Source: Natrialba hulunbeirensis JCM 10989 (GTDB lineage: Archaea; Halobacteriota; Halobacteria; Halobacteriales; Natrialbaceae). From it: a DNA stretch of 46,160 nucleotides. Of this stretch, positions 18,372 through 25,677 are shown piece by piece. Location: positions 7,198-53,357 of the forward strand of contig NZ_AOIM01000016.1 of the NCBI RefSeq assembly GCF_000337575.1, written 5' to 3'. Both the position numbers and the translations under genes were made by a program. How positions within the stretch are numbered: position 1 is the stretch's first letter; every line of letters begins with the position of its first letter. The notes beneath the pieces were generated by a model. That model saw only the letters and a program-made list of their open reading frames with translations, was not told the origin of the DNA and did no database searches.

Positions 18372-19325
18372 TTATTGGAACTGTTCGGTCAGCGCTGGGA
18401 CGACATCGAAGAGGTCGTCGTGGATCGCGTAGTCTGCGATGTCCATGATCGGCGCGTTCGGGTCCGTGTTGATCGCGACGATCGTATCGGAGCCCTTCAT
18501 GCCGGCGACGTGCTGGACGGCACCGGAGATACCGATCGCGATGTAGACATCCGGCGTAACGACCTTTCCGGACTGGCCGACCTGCCGGTTCTTCGGCAGC
18601 CAGCCGTTGTCGACGATCGGACGCGAGGAAGAGACCGTCGCGTCGAGTGCATCCGCGAGGTCACGAATGATGTCGAGGTTCTCCTCCTCTTCGATCCCAC
18701 GACCGACGGAGACGAGCACGTCCGCTTCGCTGATGTCGACGTCACCGCCGCCGACCTCTTCGAAGCCGTTGACCGTAGAGCCGATTGCGTCCTCGTCGAT
18801 CTCTGCATCGAAGGCCGCAATCGAGGCGTCGCCCGTGCCTTCGGCGGTTGGCCACTCGGCTTCTCGGATCGTGACGACAGCGTCACCCTCGAGTTCGTTC
18901 GTGGTCTCGACCTTGCCGCCGTACATCTCGCGGGTCGCGGTCAGCGTCTCGCCGTTTACCGAGAGGTCGACCGTGTCGGTGACGACCGGGAGGTCGAGTT
19001 CGTTGGCGACGGCGGGCGCGTAATCCAGGCCGTTGACGCTGTTCGGCGTGAGGACGTACTGCGGTGCGAGCTCGTCGTAGAGCTGCGTGATCGTCTGCGT
19101 GTAGACGTCGTGGTTGAACTCCTCACCGTGGGAGACGGTGTGGATCGCGTCGACGCCGTCGCGGTTGAGTTTCTCTGCGAAATTGTCGACGGAGCCGCTG
19201 ATGACAGCGAGGTGGAGGTCGCCACCGGTGTCGTCTGCAAGCTGGCGGCCCGCGGTGATGAGTTCGTAGCTCACGTCGCGCAGGTCGCCACGGCGGTGGT
19301 CCGCAACTGCGAGGACGTCGCTCAT
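18372..19325 (-). CDS. etfA: Electron transfer flavoprotein alpha subunit
   Basis: This is the FAD-carrying subunit of ETF (FixB family), 317 residues. It accepts electrons from acyl-CoA dehydrogenases or other flavoproteins. The C-terminal FAD-binding signature is clear: the arginine segment [13 protein letters not shown], then [18 protein letters not shown], then [20 protein letters not shown] with [13 protein letters not shown]. The N-terminal Rossmann-like domain includes [20 protein letters not shown]. The gene starts with a 4-nt overlap on the etfB stop (ATGA). No etf-quinone oxidoreductase gene is in the window. Confidence 0.95.
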   Translation of the reverse strand: MSDVLAVADHRRGDLRDVSYELITAGRQLADDTGGDLHLAVISGSVDNFAEKLNRDGVDAIHTVSHGEEFNHDVYTQTITQLYDELAPQYVLTPNSVNGLDYAPAVANELDLPVVTDTVDLSVNGETLTATREMYGGKVETTNELEGDAVVTIREAEWPTAEGTGDASIAAFDAEIDEDAIGSTVNGFEEVGGGDVDISEADVLVSVGRGIEEEENLDIIRDLADALDATVSSSRPIVDNGWLPKNRQVGQSGKVVTPDVYIAIGISGAVQHVAGMKGSDTIVAINTDPNAPIMDIADYAIHDDLFDVVPALTEQFQ

Positions 19326-20113
19326 GGTGCCACCCCCTTGTCGCGGAGCAGTTCACCCAGCTCTGCGGCCGTGTCGTCGGCGCTGCCTTCCCAGACGGTC
19401 ACGTCGCTCTCGCTTTCTGGTTCGTACATGTCGGTGAGTTCCAGGTCGGAATCGACGGCGCTCTCGTCAACATCGAGGTCGGCGAGGTTCTTCACGTCGA
19501 GTTCCTTGCGCTGGGCCTGGCGAATCCCGCGCAGGCTCGCATAGCGTGGTTCGTTGATACCGGTCTGGATCGTGAGTGCGGCGGGAAGCTCGATATCCGT
19601 GAGCTCCTCGACACCGCCCTCGAGTTCGCGTCGAACCGAGGCGACATCGCCGTCGAACTCGTGCTCGAGGTGGTTGACGACGGCACCCCACTGATAGCCG
19701 ACTTCTTCGGCCAGGGAGACGCCCGTCGCGCCGAAGCTGTCGTCGCCGGCCTGAACGCCGGTCAGGATGAGGTCTGGATCCTCTTCTTCGACGACGGCAC
19801 TGAGGATTTCCGTCTTCGCGTTGACGTCGAGCAGGTCGACGCCCTCGAGGGAGTCGTCCCAGACGCGGACCGCGCGGTCTGCGCCCTTCGCAAGCGCCTG
19901 ACGGATGGTCTGTTCACAGTCTTCGGGGCCGATTGTAACCGTGACGACTTCGTCGGCAACGCCAGCTTCTTGCAGCTGAACGGCCTCTTCGACGGCGTAA
20001 TCGTCCCACTCGTTGAGGTCTGCACCGAGGTACTGGTCTGCGATTTCAGTCCCCTCGATTTCGAACTCATCTTCGACGGTCGCAACTTCTTTGACCGTAA
20101 CGAGGATTTTCAT
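19322..20113 (-). CDS. etfB: Electron transfer flavoprotein beta subunit
   Basis: This is the AMP-binding subunit of ETF (FixA family), 263 residues. It starts MKILVTVKEVATVEDEFEIE and shows the expected central part EEAVQLQEAGVADEVVTVTI and LTGVQAGDDSFGATGV. The segment LPAALTIQTGINEPRYASLR carries the family signature for the beta subunit. It is the first gene of a two-gene operon with etfA. The minus strand has a TATA-like AAACGTTTACG about 25-35 nt upstream, so the transcript is probably leaderless. Confidence 0.95.
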   Translation of the reverse strand: MKILVTVKEVATVEDEFEIEGTEIADQYLGADLNEWDDYAVEEAVQLQEAGVADEVVTVTIGPEDCEQTIRQALAKGADRAVRVWDDSLEGVDLLDVNAKTEILSAVVEEEDPDLILTGVQAGDDSFGATGVSLAEEVGYQWGAVVNHLEHEFDGDVASVRRELEGGVEELTDIELPAALTIQTGINEPRYASLRGIRQAQRKELDVKNLADLDVDESAVDSDLELTDMYEPESESDVTVWEGSADDTAAELGELLRDKGVAP

Positions 20114-20381
20114 CGTTCGTCACTCGTACGTCACACCCGTAAACGTTTTCGAAACGCACAGTATTGGACTCTCCGTTCAACTGATAGTTCGGGTGGTGTC
20201 GGTTTGCACTGAAGCGGAACGTGGGGACACGAGTGACGCTATCGAGCACAGACCGGGTGTGTGACCAGGAGAGAAAACGACACAGTGACTGGTCAGCAAG
20301 AGTGGCGAAGAGCGGCCGTTTGCACCGATTTCGCGCGTACAAGACGGAAACGGTTTAACGACACCGCCGGTAGTACACCGC

Positions 20382-20903
20382 ATGGCAGACTGTCCACTGG
20401 CCGACGACTGTCCGAGCTATTCAGCACGAATCTCGGGGATGGGGTGTCAACACTACGGCGACCGCGGCGGCAAGGAGTGGTGCCAACACTACAACCAGCC
20501 GATCGATGATCTAAAGACCCAGCCGGTCAAGTCCGGCGAGGAGGTCGTCATCGACGTCGTCGACATGCACGAAAGCGGTGCCGGTGTCGGACGAACCGAA
20601 GACGGCTTTATCGTGATGGTCGACGGCGTCCTCCCCGAAGCACGTGCGCGCGTCGAAATCACCCGCGTCCACAGCAATCACGCGCGTGCGGAGGAGCTTG
20701 AATTGCTCCCAATGGACGAAGAAGAAGGCAACGACGAAGACGACACGGCGGACGCGGATGCCGACGCCGACGCTGCTGGCGCTGCCGACGACGGCGACAG
20801 CGACGATGAGGACGCTGACGCCGGAACGGACGGCGAATCTACCAACAGTCGCTCGTCGAGACGCGAACGCCTCGGAAGCCGTGAGAACTTCTGGGGGAAC
20901 TGA
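20382..20903 (+). CDS. TRAM domain protein with N-terminal cysteine motif and acidic tail
   Basis: The 173-residue protein has three parts. Residues 1-35 hold four cysteines (C4, C10, C22, C34) in CPLADDCPSY, GMGCQHY and WCQHYN, which may bind zinc. Residues about 48-108 are a TRAM domain (EEVVIDVVDMHESGAGVGRT, then GFIVMVDGVLPEARARVEIT), a small beta barrel that binds RNA in tRNA-modifying enzymes and archaeal cold-shock-like proteins. Residues 112-155 are almost only Asp, Ala, Glu and Gly, followed by a basic end (SSRRERLGSRENFWGN). A TATA-like GGTTTAACG at about 20349-20357 suggests a leaderless start. RNA binding is inferred; the target is unknown. Confidence 0.85.
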   Translation: MADCPLADDCPSYSARISGMGCQHYGDRGGKEWCQHYNQPIDDLKTQPVKSGEEVVIDVVDMHESGAGVGRTEDGFIVMVDGVLPEARARVEITRVHSNHARAEELELLPMDEEEGNDEDDTADADADADAAGAADDGDSDDEDADAGTDGESTNSRSSRRERLGSRENFWGN

Positions 20904-21124
20904 TCGACACGGTCACTCGAGACACCACCGTCTCGAGGGATCGGCGTCGGTACCTGGACAGTCGTGCGGCCGTCTTTTTTCGCCTGCCGTGTTCTGTGTT
21001 CTGTCTGGTTTGCATACGCGCCAGAGAGCGACACAGCCCGTGAAAGCGGGGTTTGACCTCACGAATCCGCACGTTGCACGCGACCGGGAGAGCTTTCATC
21101 CTGCCCCCAGCTAGATGTCTGGTA
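20904..21124. other. Gap with terminator; no clear gene
   Basis: Apart from the hairpin and T-run assigned to the TRAM gene, I see no feature here until a possible TATA-like CTTTCATCC near 21093-21101. Confidence 0.4.
20916..20980 (+). terminator. Hairpin plus T-run after the TRAM gene
   Basis: A perfect 8-bp stem CTCGAGAC/GTCTCGAG with a 6-nt loop (20916-20937) lies 13 nt after the stop codon, and a T-run (CGTCTTTTTTCG) follows at 20971-20982. The T-run is the more convincing archaeal terminator component. Confidence 0.55.
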
Positions 21125-21336
21125 TGAGTAGGCGCGTGCAGGGAACGCCAGACCGCAGGACGGAGCGACGACAGTGGAACGCGCCCGCAGCGGTATCGGT
21201 GACGGGACGACGGACACGTTCTCGAGTGGCGACGGGCGGTCCTCGAAAGCGGCGAGCCGTAAGCAGTTCCGCCGACGGAGCTACCGAGCGACAACGTGCC
21301 CACCAGGGCGATGGAGGGCGATCACGGTGTCAATGA
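21125..21336 (+). CDS. Questionable arginine-rich ORF coupled to tfx
   Basis: A 70-codon frame from ATG 21125 ends in a TGA that overlaps the tfx ATG as ATGA. A TATA-like element about 28 nt upstream fits a leaderless start. Against it, nearly a quarter of the residues are arginine, codon third positions are not strongly GC, and the protein resembles no family I know, which is what a non-coding frame in this genome looks like. It may be a leader ORF or merely a long 5' region of tfx. Confidence 0.22.
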
Positions 21337-21797
21337 TCGACGACGCGGAGGAACTGCTCACCGAAATTGGCTTTGAAGCCGAAACGAGTATACTCACAGA
21401 TCGGCAGGCACAGGTGCTTGCCCTGCGCGAGCGCGGGATCTCCCAGGCGGACATCGCCGCTGCACTCGGGACCTCGCGGGCGAACGTCTCCTCGATCGAG
21501 GCCAGCGCCCGAGAGAACGTCGAGAAAGCCCGGGAGACGGTCGCCTTCGCCGAGGCGCTTCGCGCTCCCGTCCGCGTTCGTGTTCCCACTGGAACCGACC
21601 TGTATGACGTGCCGAATCTCGTCTACGACGCCTGCGACGACGCCGGCGTCAAGGTCGATCACACCGCCCCAGACCTGATGAAAGTCGTTAGCGACGCCGC
21701 CGGCGCTGCCGTCACCGGCCGCGAGGTGTCCTCGCCGCTCGTCATCGGTGTTACCTCGGACGGTGTGGTTCGCGTTCGCCATCAGGACAGCGAGTAG
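21333..21797 (+). CDS. Tfx family DNA-binding protein
   Basis: The protein has 154 residues from ATG 21333. A helix-turn-helix occupies about residues 22-60 (LTDRQAQVLALRERGISQAD, then IAAALGTSRANVSSIEASA). The C-terminal part (ALRAPVRVRVPTGTDLYDVP, then LVYDACDDAGVKV) matches the TFX_C domain of archaeal Tfx proteins. The founding member binds the promoter of a molybdenum formylmethanofuran dehydrogenase operon in a methanogen; haloarchaeal targets are unknown to me. The upstream in-frame extension to 21174 would add 53 Arg/Ser-rich residues and is not typical of the family. Confidence 0.88.
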   Translation: MIDDAEELLTEIGFEAETSILTDRQAQVLALRERGISQADIAAALGTSRANVSSIEASARENVEKARETVAFAEALRAPVRVRVPTGTDLYDVPNLVYDACDDAGVKVDHTAPDLMKVVSDAAGAAVTGREVSSPLVIGVTSDGVVRVRHQDSE

Positions 21798-22033
21798 CGC
21801 GTCGGGTAGAGGCGAAAGCAACTCACAGGGAGTACCGTAGCCAACCGCAGGGTCTGAAGCCCATCGGTCGACGCTGCGTCTCGGTTTGTCGGGGAAGAAA
21901 CGATGCACTCCTGCGAGAAATCCCATCACACAACCTACAGGAGATCGTTCACAGACCACCGCACGACTTCCCGGCGCTCACAGTTGCCAGTCGAGCCCCG
22001 AGCGATTTGGTCTCCGGCGTTGTTCGACTGCCT

Positions 22034-22819
22034 ATGGACCTCAGTCTCGACGACAACGCAGCGCTGGTAACCGCCTCCTCGAGTGGCCTCGGACTCGCGA
22101 GCGCCCAGACACTCGCCTCGGCGGGTGCACACGTCACCATCTGCGGGCGCGACCCCGACCGACTCGCGGCCGCCCGCGACGACCTCGCCGATGCGGGGCC
22201 GGGCGAGGTGCTCGCACTCGAGTGCGACCTCACGGATCCGAACGATATCTCCCGGCTGGTGCGTCGAACCGTCGACGAGTTCGGCGGTCTCGATCACCTC
22301 GTCACGTCCGCGGGCGGGCCACCGAGTACGACCTTTCTGGAGACGGACGAGCAGCACTGGTACCAGGCCTACGACCTGCTAGTGATGAGCGTCGTCTGGA
22401 CGCTCGAGGAGGCACACGCACAGTTACTCGAGTCCGATGTGGGTTCGATCACCTGCATCACCTCGACCACGGTGCGGGAGGTAACCGACGGGCTGGTGCT
22501 GTCGAACTCGGTTCGGCGGGCCGTCGTCGGCCTCGTGAAGACGATTTCGCGCGAGTTCGCGCCCGAGATACGGGCCAACGCGGTCATGCCGGGCACTATC
22601 GAGACGCCACGGATCGAAGCACTCGTCGAGGCTGGCGTCGAGCGCGGCACGTACGCTGACTACGACGAGGGTATCACCGAACTCGCAGCCGAAATTCCAC
22701 TGGGACGGCTGGGCGAGCCAGCCGAGTTCGGCGACGTGGTGGCGTTCCTCGCGAGCCCGCGGGCGAGTTTCGTGAACGGCGCGGCGGTGCCGATCGACGG
22801 TGGTCTGTTGCGGAGTTGA
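22034..22819 (+). CDS. SDR family protein lacking the catalytic Tyr-Lys pair
   Basis: The 261-residue protein has the Rossmann cofactor loop TASSSGLGLASA (variant of TGxxxGxG), CDLTDPNDI and TSAGGPPSTTF (NAG-like motif). The catalytic serine is plausible in CITSTTVR. At the YxxxK position, however, the sequence is SNSVR: residue 157 is Ser and residue 161 is Arg. The C-terminal PGTIETPRIEALVE and GAAVPIDGGLL are normal. It belongs with the divergent FabG-like SDRs that carry an LSN-x-x-R motif. Either it uses another chemistry or it binds dinucleotide without reducing a carbonyl. ATG 22034 is preferred over the upstream GTG at 22007. Confidence 0.85.
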   Translation: MDLSLDDNAALVTASSSGLGLASAQTLASAGAHVTICGRDPDRLAAARDDLADAGPGEVLALECDLTDPNDISRLVRRTVDEFGGLDHLVTSAGGPPSTTFLETDEQHWYQAYDLLVMSVVWTLEEAHAQLLESDVGSITCITSTTVREVTDGLVLSNSVRRAVVGLVKTISREFAPEIRANAVMPGTIETPRIEALVEAGVERGTYADYDEGITELAAEIPLGRLGEPAEFGDVVAFLASPRASFVNGAAVPIDGGLLRS

Positions 22820-22849
22820 TGCGAGAGGGGCTGAACCGTAACGCTCTCG

Positions 22850-23836
22850 GTGGCCCTCCGGCGACTGGCTCGTGTGTACCGCCCGGTCCAGGTCGCCGGT
22901 TTCCTTGCCCTCCTCACGACGCCCGCCGTGTTGCTCGCCAGCGTTCACGCCGCGCCGCCGGCTCTTCCGACCGGGACGGTCAGTCTTCATCTCGGTCTCG
23001 TTCTCGTCGGCGCGGTCGCGGCCGTCGTCGAGCGAAATCGTGCTTTCAGCACCGACGCTCTGGAATCTGGTGTATTCGACCGAACCGACGCTACGAACGC
23101 ACTCGCCGTCACTGCCGGCGCGATCGTCACCTACGGCGCGAGCGTGGTTGCTGATCTCGGGCCAGTGCTCGCCTCCGCACTCGTCGGCCTCCTCGCCGGA
23201 CTCGCCCTCCCGCACGTCGGCGCACCCATCTACTGTGGCTCCTTCGTCGGGATGGCCTCCCCAGCAGTCTTCCCCGGACTCGAGTACGTCGCCGTTGCCG
23301 GCGTGATTGCTGGACTCGCGTTCGTCGCCACGACCGCCACGTTCGGCGGCGTCGGCGGGAAACTCGGGACCATCGCACTCTTCGGCTGCGTGGCGGCCGT
23401 CGCGCTAACCGGACTCGAGTACGGCTCGCCGAGCGCGCCCGCCTGGGAGCACCTCCAGTTCGTCGTGCCAGTTGCCGTCGCCGGTGCAGTTGCGACCGTC
23501 GTGTTGAGTCTGGAACTCGAATTGGGTCCGGTCGTCGGCTCGGGACTCGTCGGCGTCGTCGCCGGCGTCGGCTTCCCGCTCGCGCTACCGGGCGAACTCG
23601 GTGCGACGCTCGCCGCAGTCGCGTTCTGTGCCTCCTTTGTCGGGATGTCGAGCGCCGAGCGGTTGACGATGGGCCACGTCGGAGTGGCTGGCGCGCTCTG
23701 CGGGCTCGTGTATCTCGCCGTAACGCCGGCACTGACGGGTGCTGGTGGGAAACTCGGGACGATTGCGTTCGTCTCCTGCGTCGTACTGGTTGGGCTGGAC
23801 GAACTGCGCGATGTGGTGAGAACGCGACTTCGATGA
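22850..23836 (+). CDS. Polytopic membrane protein with internal duplication
   Basis: I do not recognise the family. The 328-residue protein starts at GTG 22850 and has about nine or ten hydrophobic helices. Two halves repeat: YCGSFVGMASPAVFPGLEYV ... TFGGVGGKLGTIALFGCV near residues 124-185 and FCASFVGMSSAERLTMGHVG ... LTGAGGKLGTIAFVSCVV near residues 262-320. The conserved cores are SFVGM and GGKLGTIA. Such an inverted or direct repeat is typical of transporters. It follows the SDR gene by 30 nt and may be cotranscribed. Polar residues inside helices are few, so the substrate cannot be guessed. Confidence 0.8.
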   Translation: MALRRLARVYRPVQVAGFLALLTTPAVLLASVHAAPPALPTGTVSLHLGLVLVGAVAAVVERNRAFSTDALESGVFDRTDATNALAVTAGAIVTYGASVVADLGPVLASALVGLLAGLALPHVGAPIYCGSFVGMASPAVFPGLEYVAVAGVIAGLAFVATTATFGGVGGKLGTIALFGCVAAVALTGLEYGSPSAPAWEHLQFVVPVAVAGAVATVVLSLELELGPVVGSGLVGVVAGVGFPLALPGELGATLAAVAFCASFVGMSSAERLTMGHVGVAGALCGLVYLAVTPALTGAGGKLGTIAFVSCVVLVGLDELRDVVRTRLR

Positions 23837-23885
23837 CTCAGATGGCCTCGATACGTGCGATGAGTGCAATGACTGCAAGAACAGC

Positions 23886-24722
23886 TCAGTCCGCCGAAAT
23901 CTGGCACGTCCCGTCGTAGGAGACGTCCTCGACCGACTCGATCGCTGGCTCGTCGCCACAGACCGGACACGCCGGATTCGGGCGCACGTCCACCGTCTCG
24001 AACGTCATGTCCATCGCGTCGTAGAGCAGCAGGCGGCCCTCGAGTAGCTCGCCTTTGCCGAGCAGATACTTGACGGCCTCGGTAGCCTGAATGCAGCCGA
24101 CGGTGCCGGGGAGCACGCCGAGCACGCCAGTTGTCGCACAGTCGGGGACGGTGCCGGGTTCGGGCGCTTCGGGGAAGATACATCGGTAACACGGCGGCTC
24201 AGTGTCGCCACCCCGATCGTTTGTGAACGTCGTCACCTGTCCTTCGAAGCGGTAGATTGCACCGTGACAGAGTGGTGTCTCCGTGAGCACGCAGTGGTCG
24301 TTGAGCAGGTAGCGCGTGGCGAAGTTATCGCTCGCGTCGAGGACGAGGTCGTAGTCGGAGACGAGGTCGTCCACGTTGTCGGCGGTGAGACGCGTCTCGT
24401 GGGCGTCGACATCGATGTCCGGATTGAGCGCCGCAACGTAGTCAGCCGCGCTCTCGACTTTCGGTCGGCCCACGTCTTCGTCGCGGTGGACGATCTGGCG
24501 CTGCAGATTCGAGCGCTCGACCACGTCGTCGTCGACGATGCCAAGCCGGCCGACACCCGCCGCGGCGAGGTACTGAATCGCCGGGGCACCCAGTCCGCCC
24601 GCGCCGACGACGAGGACGCTTCCCTCGAGTAGCCGTTGCTGTCCCTCGGGACCGATCTCGTCCATGATCACGTGTCTCGAGTAGCGATCGAGTTGGGTCG
24701 CATCGAGGCGCAGGTCGCTCAT
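23886..24722 (-). CDS. ubaA: E1-like activating enzyme UbaA (MoeB/ThiF family)
   Basis: This 278-residue enzyme adenylates the C-terminal glycine of ubiquitin-like SAMP/MoaD proteins for protein sampylation, tRNA thiolation and molybdopterin synthesis. The ATP-binding loop is GAGGLGAPAIQYLAAAG (about residues 40-56), followed by the DDDVVERSNLQRQ segment with the conserved Asp and Arg. The zinc-binding cysteines are in PPCYRC (178, 181) and ACPVCG (252, 255). The probable catalytic cysteine is C195 in PDCATTGVLG. There is no rhodanese domain, as in Haloferax UbaA. I chose ATG 24722 because the longer frame from 24941 adds an unrelated 73-residue segment. Confidence 0.93.
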   Translation of the reverse strand: MSDLRLDATQLDRYSRHVIMDEIGPEGQQRLLEGSVLVVGAGGLGAPAIQYLAAAGVGRLGIVDDDVVERSNLQRQIVHRDEDVGRPKVESAADYVAALNPDIDVDAHETRLTADNVDDLVSDYDLVLDASDNFATRYLLNDHCVLTETPLCHGAIYRFEGQVTTFTNDRGGDTEPPCYRCIFPEAPEPGTVPDCATTGVLGVLPGTVGCIQATEAVKYLLGKGELLEGRLLLYDAMDMTFETVDVRPNPACPVCGDEPAIESVEDVSYDGTCQISAD

Positions 24723-24903
24723 GGCCGCTGTTTGGGGCGAGAGCGAGAAAAAGCCGCGGGTCGCACACACTGTTGTTGACAAGTAATCGGAAAGTCGAGG
24801 AGGTACCGACCAATCGGAGTTTCTAGTCCGATTATAACTCAGGCTTGGAGATAGTTTCCACAAAGAAACGGCAGTCTCTTCACCGACCCCATCACTTAAG
24901 ACC

Positions 24904-25110
24904 ATGCATGTCTTTGACACACCCATGGCATCCGCACCCAATGGTGCCGGCGACGACGTTTTCGATCAATTCCTCACTGACCGCGGTCACGCCGTCGAAC
25001 GACTCGACTGGGAGGAGGAGTATAACAAGAAACAGTGTCCCGAATGTAGCGGTCTCCACGACCTCTCCGCGAGTACCTGTACCGTTTGTGGGTGGGAGCC
25101 AACACGGTAG
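24904..25110 (+). CDS. Small zinc-finger protein, HVO_0416-like
   Basis: The 68-residue protein has two zinc-binding knuckles, KKQCPECSGLHD and ASTCTVCGWEP. The N-terminal part (DDVFDQFLTDRGHAVERLDW) is helical and acidic. It resembles the haloarchaeal family I remember as HVO_0416 family zinc finger. A second ATG at 24925 would give a 61-residue protein starting MASAPNGAGDD, which may be the true start. A TATA-like GATTATAAC lies at about 24830-24838, too far for a strictly leaderless transcript. The role is unknown; such proteins often act as small regulators. Confidence 0.85.
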   Translation: MHVFDTPMASAPNGAGDDVFDQFLTDRGHAVERLDWEEEYNKKQCPECSGLHDLSASTCTVCGWEPTR

Positions 25111-25362
25111 GCGACGATACCCGGCTACCGATTCCGTTTTTTGCAGGAAGATTCCGATCCGAGAGCGGTGTCGCTGTTGGGCGACTCCACTGCCCGACTA
25201 TTCTCACGGCTCGCCGCCCTGCTATCCTGTTGTCTCCCTCGAAAACCTGACTCCGGACCACCCTCGTAAACAGCCACTTCGTCACTCTCCCGGTAATTTC
25301 CGCCACCCAATGGCGATAGAATTATAATGTGGTCCGTTCCAACACGTCATTCGAGAAGCATC

Positions 25363-25521
25363 ATGCCGGAATGCCAGAACTGTGGGAACTTCGTAACCGA
25401 TGCATACGCTCGTGTCTTTACGCCACGAGGAGTCGACGATCCGCGCGTCTGTCCGGAGTGTGAGGACAAGATCCGCGATGGTGCCGACGTTCGAACCGCC
25501 CGGTCATCACGAAATACGTGA
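25363..25521 (+). CDS. Small zinc-ribbon protein (DUF7563-like)
   Basis: A 52-residue protein from ATG 25363 starts MPECQNCGNFVTDAYARVF and has a second knuckle VCPECEDKIRDGADV, so four cysteines can bind one zinc. It matches a haloarchaeal small-protein family that I recall as DUF7563. A longer frame from 25327 would add 12 residues. A TATA-like GAATTATAATG at about 25318-25328 stands 35-45 nt upstream. Function unknown. Confidence 0.85.
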   Translation: MPECQNCGNFVTDAYARVFTPRGVDDPRVCPECEDKIRDGADVRTARSSRNT

Positions 25522-25677
25522 GTCGGCTGTTCACCACAACTGTCTGATCGGTTCGTCCGTCGTATCGCACCCGTTCGTTTCGAGCGACCAGACCCCCGAT
25601 AGAGCCGGCAGACAGTCCCTCTCGCGCTCGCGGAGAACCCACGTGACTTATGGGTGTCGCGGCCCTGAACAGGGATA

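Noticed and set aside
18291..19544. Plus-strand open frame of 417 codons
   Set aside because: It is antisense to etfA and etfB, both unmistakable; its protein has no recognisable motif.
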